A stretch of DNA of 64,000 bases. It comes from Treponema sp. Marseille-Q4130 (GTDB lineage Bacteria > Spirochaetota > Spirochaetia > Treponematales > Treponemataceae). Made by a program: the position numbers and the translations under genes. The stretch covers positions 105,865-169,864 of the forward strand of contig NZ_JACSET010000008.1 in the NCBI RefSeq assembly GCF_014334325.1, given 5' to 3'. Numbering within the stretch: the stretch's first letter is position 1; every line of letters begins with the position of its first letter. The notes below the pieces were generated by a model. That model did no database searches. It was given only the letters and a program-made list of their open reading frames with translations, and was not told where the DNA came from. Positions 50,836 to 58,843 of this stretch are shown in pieces.

Positions 50836-52257
50836 TTATTTTTTTGCTTCGTCTTCCGCCTGCTCCTGCTTTGTTACTTCCGTCGCTTTGCTGTTCGACG
50901 TAACGAGCGCCAACAGTTTATTGACTTGGGAGACTTTGATATTTTTTAAAAATGCGTAATTTTCGTTGATCTCTCTTGCGATGTGCGTGTCTTTATCCCA
51001 ATCGCCTTTTGCGTAGGTGATGTCGTTCGAGCACGGGAAATAATATCCGTATTGATTCGCTTTTTTGCCGTCCGCCGACGGAGTCGCGGAATTGTAAACC
51101 ATCGCTTCGTAGCATTCCTTCGTCAGCAAAAAGCGCGCGAACAGACATGCGGTATACGGATGTGCGGCATTATTAACGATTTGAGAACACATCGTATACA
51201 TAAATCCGTTGAAGCCGTCGATTTCCCAATCGAACTGTACCGTCTTTTTCGCTTGAATCGTTCCCGCTTTGCCGATGACTTTTCCGTTTTTATCTTTGAC
51301 GTCTTCTTTTTCGTAGAACGACGGATCCGCACCGACGATGCCGCCGTAATATTTTGTCGCAGCGTCTTTCATCTTTGCGAACGCACCGTAGTACACATAA
51401 CCGCGGTCCCAATCGTATTTGAGCTGGGTTTCTTTCATCGCCGTACCGTCGGATGCATGCCAGCGTGAAATGTTTGCAATCATTTCGGTAACCCACTGTT
51501 CACCGGCTGAAGCGTAGCCCGTTTCCGAAGCGCTCCAATCTTTGTTGTAATAATCTTTGTACGCTTTTTCGATGCGCGCTTGATTTGCCGGAGCTTCGCA
51601 GCTTAAGAGAAAAGACATATTGATTTGTTCCGTAACCGGAGATTGGAACGATACTTTGTCCAAGTGATCGGGATCGGCCGACGTTCCGGCGAGCTGCCAA
51701 ATATTGTATAATTTTTTTCCGGTAACTTTTTCAAAGTTCGTATTCGTATAAAATATTTTATTGAAGTGAATGCCTTTTAACGGATACGTGTCCGCTTCGG
51801 ATAATCCCATCTCTTTCCAATCGGACGGAACGAAGTTGCACACGATACCCGCGGCATCGTAGTCGGCGAGAGAGCGGACATCCTGTACGAGCGCATAGTC
51901 GGCAAAATACGTTTTATCCGCGACTTCGAGCGCCGTCAACAACGTGTAATCCTTATAGCTGTTGTTTACGTAAACATTGTCTTTGCCGTCTTTCGTACCG
52001 TAGTGCAGCCAATCGTAGTGTTCGGCGAATTTGGTCGCAGCCGTTTTCAGTGCGGAAGTCAAACCGACGATTTTGAAAGTGTCGTTCGACGCTTCCATTT
52101 CCGCCTTTGCGGCCGCTTCGAGTTTTTCAAGCGGCATTTTGCTTGCTTTTGCAACGATGTCCGCAGTGGAACCGGCTTTTTTACCGCTGCCGCATGCAGC
52201 GATACACAAGACCGCTAAGCCGAGTATCGCCGTTTTAAATAGATTTTTTTTGATCAT
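50836..52257 (-). CDS. ABC transporter solute-binding lipoprotein
   Basis: A 473-residue extracellular binding lipoprotein (signal peptide KKNLFKTAILGLAVLCIAAC, lipobox IAAC). It is longer than usual FbpA-type proteins (about 330), and residues of the form FYTNTNFEKVTGKKLYNIWQ lie in the ligand-cleft region. The protein has an acidic, Gln/Glu-rich tail (TKQEQAEDEAKK). It is the first gene of the operon with the fused permease and the ATPase. The start is ATG 52257, with AGGAGG eleven bases upstream. Specificity cannot be read. Confidence 0.88.
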   Translation of the reverse strand: MIKKNLFKTAILGLAVLCIAACGSGKKAGSTADIVAKASKMPLEKLEAAAKAEMEASNDTFKIVGLTSALKTAATKFAEHYDWLHYGTKDGKDNVYVNNSYKDYTLLTALEVADKTYFADYALVQDVRSLADYDAAGIVCNFVPSDWKEMGLSEADTYPLKGIHFNKIFYTNTNFEKVTGKKLYNIWQLAGTSADPDHLDKVSFQSPVTEQINMSFLLSCEAPANQARIEKAYKDYYNKDWSASETGYASAGEQWVTEMIANISRWHASDGTAMKETQLKYDWDRGYVYYGAFAKMKDAATKYYGGIVGADPSFYEKEDVKDKNGKVIGKAGTIQAKKTVQFDWEIDGFNGFMYTMCSQIVNNAAHPYTACLFARFLLTKECYEAMVYNSATPSADGKKANQYGYYFPCSNDITYAKGDWDKDTHIAREINENYAFLKNIKVSQVNKLLALVTSNSKATEVTKQEQAEDEAKK

Positions 52258-52370
52258 ACTACATCTTCCTCCTAATGTATAAACGATAGATAAAATACAA
52301 GCGCGCATCCGTTTGCGTAAAACAGATGCATAAAGCGACTGCGCCTGCTTTTTTAGATTGATTTCTTTTC

Positions 52371-52417
52371 AGTATAAATGAGAAAAATCGAGTTGTCAAT
52401 AAAAAAAACTATTGACA
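52371..52417 (-). promoter_or_regulatory. Promoter of the ABC operon with an inverted repeat over the -35
   Basis: On the minus strand TTGACA (52399-52394) and TATACT (52376-52371) have a 17-base spacer. The -35 lies in one arm of the inverted repeat TGTCAAT (52394-52400) and ATTGACA (52411-52417), spacer ten bases, a likely repressor or activator site. A tandem duplication of ACATAAAAAAATATCG (52415-52430 and 52431-52446) follows upstream. Confidence 0.7.
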
Positions 52418-52491
52418 TAAAAAAATATCGACATAAAAAAATATCGAGTGTAAAATGACATAAAAATATGAGGTAGCGAAGCAACAATAAC

Positions 52492-52529
52492 GCGGCATTG
52501 CCGAAGGCCGATGTACTCAGCAATGCCGC
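52492..52529. terminator. Hairpin GCGGCATTGC/GCAATGCCGC downstream of htpG
   Basis: Perfect ten-base arms (52492-52501 and 52520-52529) lie just after the htpG stop. They share the core GCGGCATT with the hairpins at 9140 and 54706. It may end htpG transcription, although the T-run is poor. Confidence 0.5.
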
Positions 52530-52546
52530 ATTTTGCGAAGAGGGTT

Positions 52547-54634
52547 CTATCTGCTCAAAAGATTGTTTATGCGCTTTACGAAATCGGCGGGATCTTTCAG
52601 CTCTTCGCCGCCCACGAGCAGCGCTTGATCGAGCAGTACGAAAGAAATATCCGCGATGCGTTCTTTGTCGTCGGTGTCTTTGAGCTTTTGCACGATCGGA
52701 TGATCGCCATTCACTTCGAGGATAGGCTTTACGTCGACGCCGGTCTGACCCATCGCTTTCATCATGCGTTCCATTTGGAAGGACGGATCGTTTTCATCGA
52801 CGACTATGCACGACGGACTGTCCGAAAGGCGCTTGCTGAGCTTTACTTCTTTGACTTTGTCGCCGAGCGCTTCTTTAATCTTTTCGACGATCGGTTTGAA
52901 TTCCTTTTCTTTTTTTTCGGCGTCGGCTTTATCGACGCCGAGTTCGTCGTCGCTTCCCGCCCTGTTCACCGATTTCAATTCGAAGTCTTTATATTTTCCG
53001 AGCGCGGGAATAACGATGTCCGCGATGTCGCTTGCGATTATTAAAACTTCGAATCCTTTTTTCGTATACGCTTCGAGGAGCGGGCTCGAACGGAGATTTT
53101 TTTCGTCCGTGCCGGTAATGTAGTAAATCGATTTTTGGCCGCTTTTCATGCGCTGTACGTAGTCCGCAAAACTCGTCCATTCGCCGCCGGCAGTTTTGTC
53201 CGACGCATTTTGAGCGGAAGCGTTTGCCGTGCCCGCGTCTTTTTTTGTAGCGTCCGCATCTTTTCCGGCAGTATCCATATCGCTTGCGCCGTCTTTTGCA
53301 TCCGGCTTGTACGTCGTTTTAAATCGAACGATTTCCGCGATCTCATCGCGGTTTGCAAAATCCGAGTACAGGCCTTCCATCATCGGACGGTTGAACTGCG
53401 CGATAAACGTATTCCATTTTTCGATAGCTTTTTTTTCGGCGTCGGTCGGCTTTTCGCTTTTCCGCGCTTTATCGGCTTCGTCTCCGAGTTTTTTGAATTC
53501 GCCGAGCAGCTTTTTTACCGACTGCGATTTAATCGTTTCGAGGATGCGGTTTTGCTGCAGGATTTCGCGGCTCACGTTGAGCGGCAAATCTTCGCTGTCG
53601 ATGATACCGCGCACGAACCGCAGATATGCCGGAAGCAGTTCGCGGTCGTCGTCGGTGATAAACACGCGCTTGACGTAGAGTTTTATGCCGCTTTTGTAAT
53701 CGGCTTGATACATATCGAAGGGCGCGGTTTTCGGAACGTAAAAGAGCGTCGTATATTCCTGCGTACCTTCAGCGTGCGTGTGGACGTACATGAGCGGGTC
53801 GTCGCCGTCGCGGCTCATTGTTTTGTAGAATTCGTCGTAGTCCGATTCTTTCAAATCGCTCTTCGATCGTTTCCACAGGGCGCTTGCGCTGTTTACCTGA
53901 TCGACTTTATTTTCGCTCGACGTAACGTTACCCTTGTCGTCGTATTTGTTTTGCGTATAGTGAAGATAGATCGGAAACGCGATATAATCGCTGTATTTTT
54001 TAATAAGCTCTTCGATCTTCCAGCGGCTCGCGTACTCTTTGCTTTCGTCGTTCAAATGCATGACGACGGCGGAACCGCAGGCGTCGCTTTTATCGAAACC
54101 GTATTTTTTCGCTTCTTCGCTGTCGCATGCGACTTCTTCGATATCGTACGAGTTCGTGCCGTCGCTCGACCAGTGCCAAATTTTTCCGGACGGGTCGGCC
54201 GCTTTGCGTGTGTATACGTCGATTTTTTTTGCAGCCATAAACGCCGCATAAAAGCCGACGCCGAACTGTCCGATGAGCGCCGAATCTTTCGACGCCGCTT
54301 CGTTCAATTTTTCAAAAAACGCTTTCGTGCCGCTGCGCGCAATTGTACCGAGATTGTCGGTTAAATCCTTATCGGTCATGCCGATGCCGGAATCCCGCAC
54401 GATAAGCACGCTTTCTTTGCCTTCGTCCCCGCCTTCGAACGAAATGTCGATGCGCGGCGCAAAATGCACGTCTTTGAACGCGTCGTCGGATACGGTGAGA
54501 TATTTGAGTTTGTCGAGCGCGTCCGATGCGTTCGAAACGATTTCCCTGAGGAAAATATCCTTATTCGAATACATCGAATGGATGATGAGTTTTAAAAGCT
54601 GATTTACTTCGGTTTGAAATTGATACGTTGCCAT
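52547..54634 (-). CDS. htpG: Hsp90 chaperone HtpG with an Ala/Asp/Lys-rich insertion
   Basis: A 695-residue bacterial Hsp90. The N-terminal ATP site shows LREIVSNASDALDKL, RDSGIGMTDKDL and GQFGVGFYAAF. The middle domain has YVKRVFITDDDRELLPAYLR and RGIIDSEDLPLNVSREILQQ. Bacterial HtpG is about 620-650 residues. The extra length comes largely from a low-complexity segment of about 45 residues at about 443-487 (GASDMDTAGKDADATKKDAG...), placed just before the TSFADYVQRMKSGQKSIYYI loop. AGAGG precedes the ATG. Confidence 0.95.
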   Translation of the reverse strand: MATYQFQTEVNQLLKLIIHSMYSNKDIFLREIVSNASDALDKLKYLTVSDDAFKDVHFAPRIDISFEGGDEGKESVLIVRDSGIGMTDKDLTDNLGTIARSGTKAFFEKLNEAASKDSALIGQFGVGFYAAFMAAKKIDVYTRKAADPSGKIWHWSSDGTNSYDIEEVACDSEEAKKYGFDKSDACGSAVVMHLNDESKEYASRWKIEELIKKYSDYIAFPIYLHYTQNKYDDKGNVTSSENKVDQVNSASALWKRSKSDLKESDYDEFYKTMSRDGDDPLMYVHTHAEGTQEYTTLFYVPKTAPFDMYQADYKSGIKLYVKRVFITDDDRELLPAYLRFVRGIIDSEDLPLNVSREILQQNRILETIKSQSVKKLLGEFKKLGDEADKARKSEKPTDAEKKAIEKWNTFIAQFNRPMMEGLYSDFANRDEIAEIVRFKTTYKPDAKDGASDMDTAGKDADATKKDAGTANASAQNASDKTAGGEWTSFADYVQRMKSGQKSIYYITGTDEKNLRSSPLLEAYTKKGFEVLIIASDIADIVIPALGKYKDFELKSVNRAGSDDELGVDKADAEKKEKEFKPIVEKIKEALGDKVKEVKLSKRLSDSPSCIVVDENDPSFQMERMMKAMGQTGVDVKPILEVNGDHPIVQKLKDTDDKERIADISFVLLDQALLVGGEELKDPADFVKRINNLLSR

Positions 54635-55008
54635 ATAAGCCTCTTTTTAGAAATTGGAAAATGGTGCGGAAAATTCGCAGATTACTTCTAATGTACTGAA
54701 AAAGCGCGGCATTCGGCAAGCGGGAAAACATTCCTTAAAATTCAACAGTCGAACAAAATATCAATTTTGGAGACTGTTGAATTCGTGCGCATCTTGCGCA
54801 CAGTTGATGAGCGACGTTTGCCGAAAGGGCAAACTCGAAGTTAAACGAGACGCGCTATTTCAGCGGCTCGTTTAAACGTTCCTTAAAATGCCGCATTCGT
54901 GCGCGAGGCGCACACATAAACGGCGGTTCACGGAAATCGATTTGATCCGATGTCCGGTCGATGACATCTTTTTAATTTGTAATTACACGTTATCGATTAC
55001 CAATCAAA
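54635..55008. other. 374-bp intergenic region with the second structured cassette
   Basis: No gene is seen between htpG and the Rpn-type nuclease. It contains the four-hairpin cassette nested in the GCGGCATT outer stem, then a short GCGCGAGGCGCAC palindrome (54900-54913), and an AT-rich TAATTACA repeat near the end. Confidence 0.6.
54706..54894. repeat. Four-stem-loop intergenic cassette, copy 2, inside a GCGGCATT outer stem
   Basis: Read from left to right: P4 pairs 54739-54749 with 54773-54783 (AATTCAACAGT/ACTGTTGAATT), with an inner CAAAAT/ATTTTG helix. P3 pairs 54785-54791 with 54795-54801 (GTGCGCA/TGCGCAC). P2 pairs 54816-54822 with 54828-54834 (GTTTGCC/GGCAAAC). P1 pairs 54841-54849 with 54867-54875 (TTAAACGAG/CTCGTTTAA), with an inner CGC/GCG. 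An outer stem pairs GCGGCATT (54706-54713) with AATGCCGC (54887-54894). TTCCTTAAAAT is repeated directly at 54731-54741 and 54879-54889, like a target duplication. The reverse complement matches copy 1 in helix order. Confidence 0.65.
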
Positions 55009-55824
55009 TCAGCTGATCGATTCCACTTCTTCTTTGGTAAGGCCGGTCATCTGCATAATAAAATCAAGTTCACAATTCGCCTGTTTCATCAACTTTGCCG
55101 TTTCAAGAGCTTTTTGGTACGAGCCGTCGGAAAAGCCTTGCTGTATGCCTTGCCGGATACCTTGCTGTATGCCCTCTTCTCGAGCGTCCATTTCAAGTGC
55201 CGACATTATGCGATATTCTTGCCGCGCCTGTTCGTTGTGTTTTACTGCCTGTATCATCGTTTCTATCCTCCCTGTGTATTCCGTGTTTGTTTTACCTGTT
55301 TTCAAGTATTCCAAAAAGCCTTTCAGTTCCGTATCTTCGGCTTGCATAAACGCTTGTGCATTGATTATAACCTTCTTCGCCCCATCCTGTAAGAGTGTTT
55401 GCCTGTCTTCAAGGCAGATGTTTTCGAACGTGTAGAGCGGTTTGCCTTTTCCTATCGCGTCAAACAAACACACGAAAATAATGTAGCTGTCGTTTAATGT
55501 TTTGTAGTGAAGGCCTTTATCCAAAAGTGAAATATCGAGGGCTGCCTGATAATATCTCATTCGTTTCGGGATATTGTGTTCGTTTGCAACCTGCATTTCG
55601 ATGTCGTAGGTTTTGCCGTTTTCGTCTTTGACTAAAATGTCTAAGCGTATTGATTTTGCTTCCGATCCTGCGGCTATTGCATTTTGAGATGACAGGTGTG
55701 TGATTTTTCCGATTTGACCGGCCAATATCATTTCGAGAAAAGTTTTACAAGTTTCTTCATCTTGCATTATCTTGCAAAACATAAAGTCGTCGGCAATGGT
55801 CAGTTCATCAAAACTTTTACGCAC
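55009..55824 (-). CDS. Rpn-family recombination-promoting nuclease / PD-(D/E)XK protein
   Basis: A 271-residue protein of the Rpn/PDDEXK transposase-like family. The nuclease motif is RLDILVKDENGKTYDIEMQV (Asp, then Glu-x-Gln), and MRYYQAALDISLLDKGLHYK is the usual helix after it. Near residue 215 the tail has the repetitive GIQQGIRQGIQQGF, a low-complexity feature of this family. The C-terminus LTKEEVESI is also typical. Such proteins promote recombination or remain as remnants of mobile DNA. They are usually multi-copy in spirochaetes. It stands alone, with no ribosome site in strong form. Confidence 0.9.
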   Translation of the reverse strand: MRKSFDELTIADDFMFCKIMQDEETCKTFLEMILAGQIGKITHLSSQNAIAAGSEAKSIRLDILVKDENGKTYDIEMQVANEHNIPKRMRYYQAALDISLLDKGLHYKTLNDSYIIFVCLFDAIGKGKPLYTFENICLEDRQTLLQDGAKKVIINAQAFMQAEDTELKGFLEYLKTGKTNTEYTGRIETMIQAVKHNEQARQEYRIMSALEMDAREEGIQQGIRQGIQQGFSDGSYQKALETAKLMKQANCELDFIMQMTGLTKEEVESIS

Positions 55825-55927
55825 TTTTTAACCCTCTACGTATATTATACCACAGCTTCAGCAGTTTTGTAAAAACGTCCGCGCACAAAAAAACCGCCCC
55901 AAGCCGAAGAACTCCTCAACTTGAAAG

Positions 55928-55997
55928 CGGTAGATTCAATTTGTAATTTGTAATTAAATTATCAATTAATCATTACACATTAACCATTGAGATTACA
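55928..55997. repeat. TAATGG/CCATTA-type AT-rich repeat
   Basis: Words such as AATTTGTAATTTGTAATTAA and CATTACACATTAACCATTGA belong to the family seen at 26044 and 27876. Here they fill part of the gap between the Rpn-type gene and the LRR gene. Confidence 0.55.
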
Positions 55998-55999
55998 CA

Positions 56000-58276
56000 T
56001 TACATCTCAACAGGTTCTCCGGCCGTATCGTATTTATACATCTTCCATTTCTTTACCGTTTTTGCGTTTTGAAAGGCGCTCTGCAGTGCCGGCGGTGCGG
56101 TAAAATCGGTATGGTTGCCTTCGGTAACGCCTGCTTTTTCGGTGTAAAGAACACAGAATCCAATTGTAACCGACGGTAAATCGCCAAAGATTTTTGTAAA
56201 CGTTTGGGCATCAAGCCGATTTCTGTCGCAGTACAGACGGTACAAAGCGGTGCAGTTTTGCACGTTAAGGGAGGTAAGCCCGTTGCCGTTGCACTCCAGA
56301 GCTTCCAAAGCGGTGCAGCCTTGTACAGTAAGCGTGGTAAGCTGATTATCGTTGCAGTACAGCTCTTCCAAAGCACTTAAGTTTTTTACGTTAAGAGAGG
56401 CAAGCTTATTGCCGTTACAGCGCAGCGTTTGCAAAGCTGTTAAGCCCTGTACGCTAAGCGTCGTAAGCTGATTATTGTAGCACACCAGCTTTTGCAACAA
56501 GGTTAAACCTTGTACATTAAGCGCCGTAAGCTGATTTGTGCTGCAGCCCAGCTCTTGCAAAGCGGTACAGCCTTGCACGTTAAGAGAGGTAAGCCGGTTG
56601 CCGCCGCCGCTCAGCTCTTTCAAAGCGGTCAAATTGTGTACGTCAAGAGAAATAAGCTGATTGGTGTAGCAGTGCAGCGTTTGCAAAGAGGTGCAGCCTT
56701 GTACGTTAAGCGTGGCAAGCTGATTTTTGGGGCAGTACAGCTCTTTCAAAGCGGTTAAGCCCTGTGCATCAAGAGAAGTAAGCTGATTCGTGCCGCAGAG
56801 CAGTGTTTGCAAATCGGTGCAGCCTTGTATAGTAAGCGTGTCAAGCTGATTTTCAGCGCAGGACAGATAGTACAAAGCGCTTAAGCCCTGTGCGTCAAGA
56901 GAAGTAAGCCGATTGCGGCCGCACTCCAGAGCTGTCAAAGCGCTTAAGTTCCGTATGTTAAGTTCGGTAAGCTGATTGCCGGTGCACTTCAAACTTGTCA
57001 AAGCACTTAGACCTTGTACGTTACAGGCGGCAAGCCGATTGTCGGGGCACTCCAGTATGGTGATTTTGCCTTTTAGGACTACCCGTGTGCCTGTTGCATT
57101 CAGTTCCGTTTCCGTCCCGTGTGCAAGAGAGGTTTGAGTGCAGCCTGCTACCGTTACGGGGTTGTGGTCGGAGGTATATGCCTGAACTTTAATGGCGGGT
57201 TTATCGCTGCTCAGGATAAGCACGGCACATCCCGTTACGGGGGCGGCTGATATTTGCTCTGCAGTATAGTCGGTTGTTTTTTCAAACAGCAGAGTATGGC
57301 TGTCGCCGCCTGCTTCAACCGTTTTCAGCTCCAGACGGCCGGAGGAAGGATAGCTGACGGTAAATTCCGTGCCCTCCATAGTAAGCGTGTTTCCCGAAAG
57401 GGTGTAGGATTGGCTGCTCTCTTCACCGACAAGTCCGTTTTTTTCGGGAACCGACATACCGCTAAACTCATCCGCGTTATACACCCATCCACTCTGAAAA
57501 CACATATAAGACTGCCGTTTGGCGCCGGTGTTACCGGAATTATCCGGATCCTCGCACTGAACGGGAAAATTGTCCGTTTGCGTTACGCCTCCTGTAACAG
57601 TTGTTGCGGAAACCGCTTTCCATACGCCTTCGATAGGCGAACTGCCTCCGCTTGAAAGCTTACATGTTACGCCGACCGTTATGTCTGCAGTAACTTTTAC
57701 CGTTGCCGTGGCGCTTCCTGCAGTGCCGCCTGCGGTAAACGAACCCGGAGAAACCGTCCACGTATCTACCGTATAGCCGTCATTAGGCGTTGCTGTAAAG
57801 ACAATTTCAGTGCCCTCGGGCAATTTCTTATTGGACGGGATTTCAGGAACTGACGTTACGGTGCCGTGTACCGGAGCGGTGAGCGTTACCGTGTGCTCGG
57901 TAATGGGTGTTCCGTTTGTTTTAAAGAATACCTTAACCTGTGCGTTTGCCGTAACTTTGAGCGTGTAGGTAAGCGCAGTACCGTTTACTGCCACACCGTC
58001 GAGTTCCCACTTTTCAAGATCGTAGCCTGAAAGCGGCACTGCCGTCAAGGTGAGCACAGTATTTTCGGCTACCATGCCGTCTTCGCTCAGTGCAGGCGAT
58101 ACCGTTACATTGCCGCCGACGGTTTTTTCAAGCGTTACTTTGAACGTGGATGTTCCTCCGTCCGAGCCTCCGCCGGAGCTGCCCGTTGATTGCTGACAGC
58201 CTGCAAACAGCATTGCCGTTGCAATAAGTGCGGCTGTAACGAGCGCCGCTCCTCCCTTTTTGTTGTGTGAGTCCAT
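56000..58276 (-). CDS. Leucine-rich-repeat surface lipoprotein
   Basis: A 758-residue lipoprotein: signal peptide, lipobox LFAGC, then a Ser/Gly-rich tether. Two bacterial-Ig-like or InlB-B-type repeat modules follow (about 30-115 and 120-205, for example VTLTAPVHGTVTSVPEIPSN), then a lipocalin-like or unknown domain (about 205-345). The main part is 14 tandem 21-residue leucine-rich repeats (about 404-697) of the form LxxLxCxxNQLTxLNVQGxx. Cysteine is at the same position in nearly every unit; repeat 8 has glycine there. The capping segment is unusual. ATG 58276 has GGAGGAG five bases upstream. It probably binds host or matrix partners at the cell surface. Confidence 0.9.
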   Translation of the reverse strand: MDSHNKKGGAALVTAALIATAMLFAGCQQSTGSSGGGSDGGTSTFKVTLEKTVGGNVTVSPALSEDGMVAENTVLTLTAVPLSGYDLEKWELDGVAVNGTALTYTLKVTANAQVKVFFKTNGTPITEHTVTLTAPVHGTVTSVPEIPSNKKLPEGTEIVFTATPNDGYTVDTWTVSPGSFTAGGTAGSATATVKVTADITVGVTCKLSSGGSSPIEGVWKAVSATTVTGGVTQTDNFPVQCEDPDNSGNTGAKRQSYMCFQSGWVYNADEFSGMSVPEKNGLVGEESSQSYTLSGNTLTMEGTEFTVSYPSSGRLELKTVEAGGDSHTLLFEKTTDYTAEQISAAPVTGCAVLILSSDKPAIKVQAYTSDHNPVTVAGCTQTSLAHGTETELNATGTRVVLKGKITILECPDNRLAACNVQGLSALTSLKCTGNQLTELNIRNLSALTALECGRNRLTSLDAQGLSALYYLSCAENQLDTLTIQGCTDLQTLLCGTNQLTSLDAQGLTALKELYCPKNQLATLNVQGCTSLQTLHCYTNQLISLDVHNLTALKELSGGGNRLTSLNVQGCTALQELGCSTNQLTALNVQGLTLLQKLVCYNNQLTTLSVQGLTALQTLRCNGNKLASLNVKNLSALEELYCNDNQLTTLTVQGCTALEALECNGNGLTSLNVQNCTALYRLYCDRNRLDAQTFTKIFGDLPSVTIGFCVLYTEKAGVTEGNHTDFTAPPALQSAFQNAKTVKKWKMYKYDTAGEPVEM

Positions 58277-58362
58277 ATACACTCCTCCTCGTTTTAATTG
58301 TTAATGTGTGATTTGTGATTACCAATTATCCATTGCCGATTATAAATTTGCGTGCGGATATA

Positions 58363-58399
58363 AAAAAAACGCACGGGGACGGTGAGTCCTTCGTGCGTA
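58363..58399 (-). terminator. Hairpin with T-run on the minus strand upstream of the LRR gene
   Basis: On the minus strand GCACG-AA-GGAC pairs with GTCC-CC-GTGC, and the hairpin is followed by eight T. It lies between the 8-base repeat array and the LRR gene. It would stop transcripts that come from the array side, or act as an attenuator. Confidence 0.55.
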
Positions 58400-58471
58400 T
58401 TGTGCGAAGTTTATATTGTATGTCCCTTATGTACGGACAGGTATGCGGCGGATGAGCGGAATCAGCCCTTA

Positions 58472-58543
58472 GCAGAGAAGCAGAGAAGCAGAGAAGCAGA
58501 GAAGCAGAGAAGCAGAGAAGCAGAGAAGCAGAGAAGCAGAGAA
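58472..58543. repeat. Nine tandem copies of the octamer GCAGAGAA
   Basis: GCAGAGAA is repeated nine times without error (72 bases). It lies about 200 bases upstream of the LRR lipoprotein start and 300 bases before the ABC operon. Such perfect octamer tracts change copy number by slippage, so the array may switch or tune expression, but the terminator between it and the LRR gene makes the target unclear. Confidence 0.95.
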
Positions 58544-58710
58544 TTTTGTCGCAGCCGCAGAGGCGTGTCAAGTGCCCTGCTGCAGAATTGCAGACAGGCG
58601 GCCGCACCTACGCGGAAAGCGGAGGAATGCTGTATTATGCGCTCTCTCATACTTTCAGTATAGGGCATATAATACGAATTGACAAGCGAAATATACGTAA
58701 AAAAAGCGTA

Positions 58711-58739
58711 TTGACTAAATGCCGGCGCGGGGGTACGAT
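58711..58739 (+). promoter_or_regulatory. Promoter of the COG2984-type ABC operon
   Basis: TTGACT (58711-58716) and TACGAT (58734-58739) are 17 bases apart. The leader of about 100 bases contains a hairpin with GCGGA...TCCGC arms (around 58797-58835) just before the ribosome site GGGAG. Confidence 0.55.
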
Positions 58740-58843
58740 TTTGCATAACCTAAAATCCGAAACGGTTTTCTACGATAATATTAATTGAGAGAAACAGCGG
58801 AGCGCGGTGCACGGACTGTGCCGTATTTCCGCGGGGAGCGATT

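Larger units (their letters stand above)
58277..58843. other. 567-bp divergent intergenic region
   Basis: It separates the LRR gene (minus) from an ABC operon (plus). It contains a TAATGG-type repeat near 58300, a hairpin with T-run on the minus strand (58363-58399), nine copies of an 8-base repeat (58472-58543) and the plus-strand promoter at 58711-58739. No gene is seen; open frames over the repeat are artefacts of its periodicity. Confidence 0.6.

Noticed and set aside
56200-57060. 63-base periodicity considered as a CRISPR or tandem noncoding repeat
   Set aside because: It is fully explained by 21-residue leucine-rich repeats in one open frame.
58472-58543. Octamer array considered as a CRISPR array
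   Set aside because: The units are eight bases, with no spacers and no cas genes nearby.
58382-58663. Open frames on both strands over the octamer array that give peptides with LLLCFSAS or REAEKQRS repeats
   Set aside because: The unit is eight bases, so all frames are read in turn; the periodic peptides reflect the DNA repeat and there is no ribosome site.
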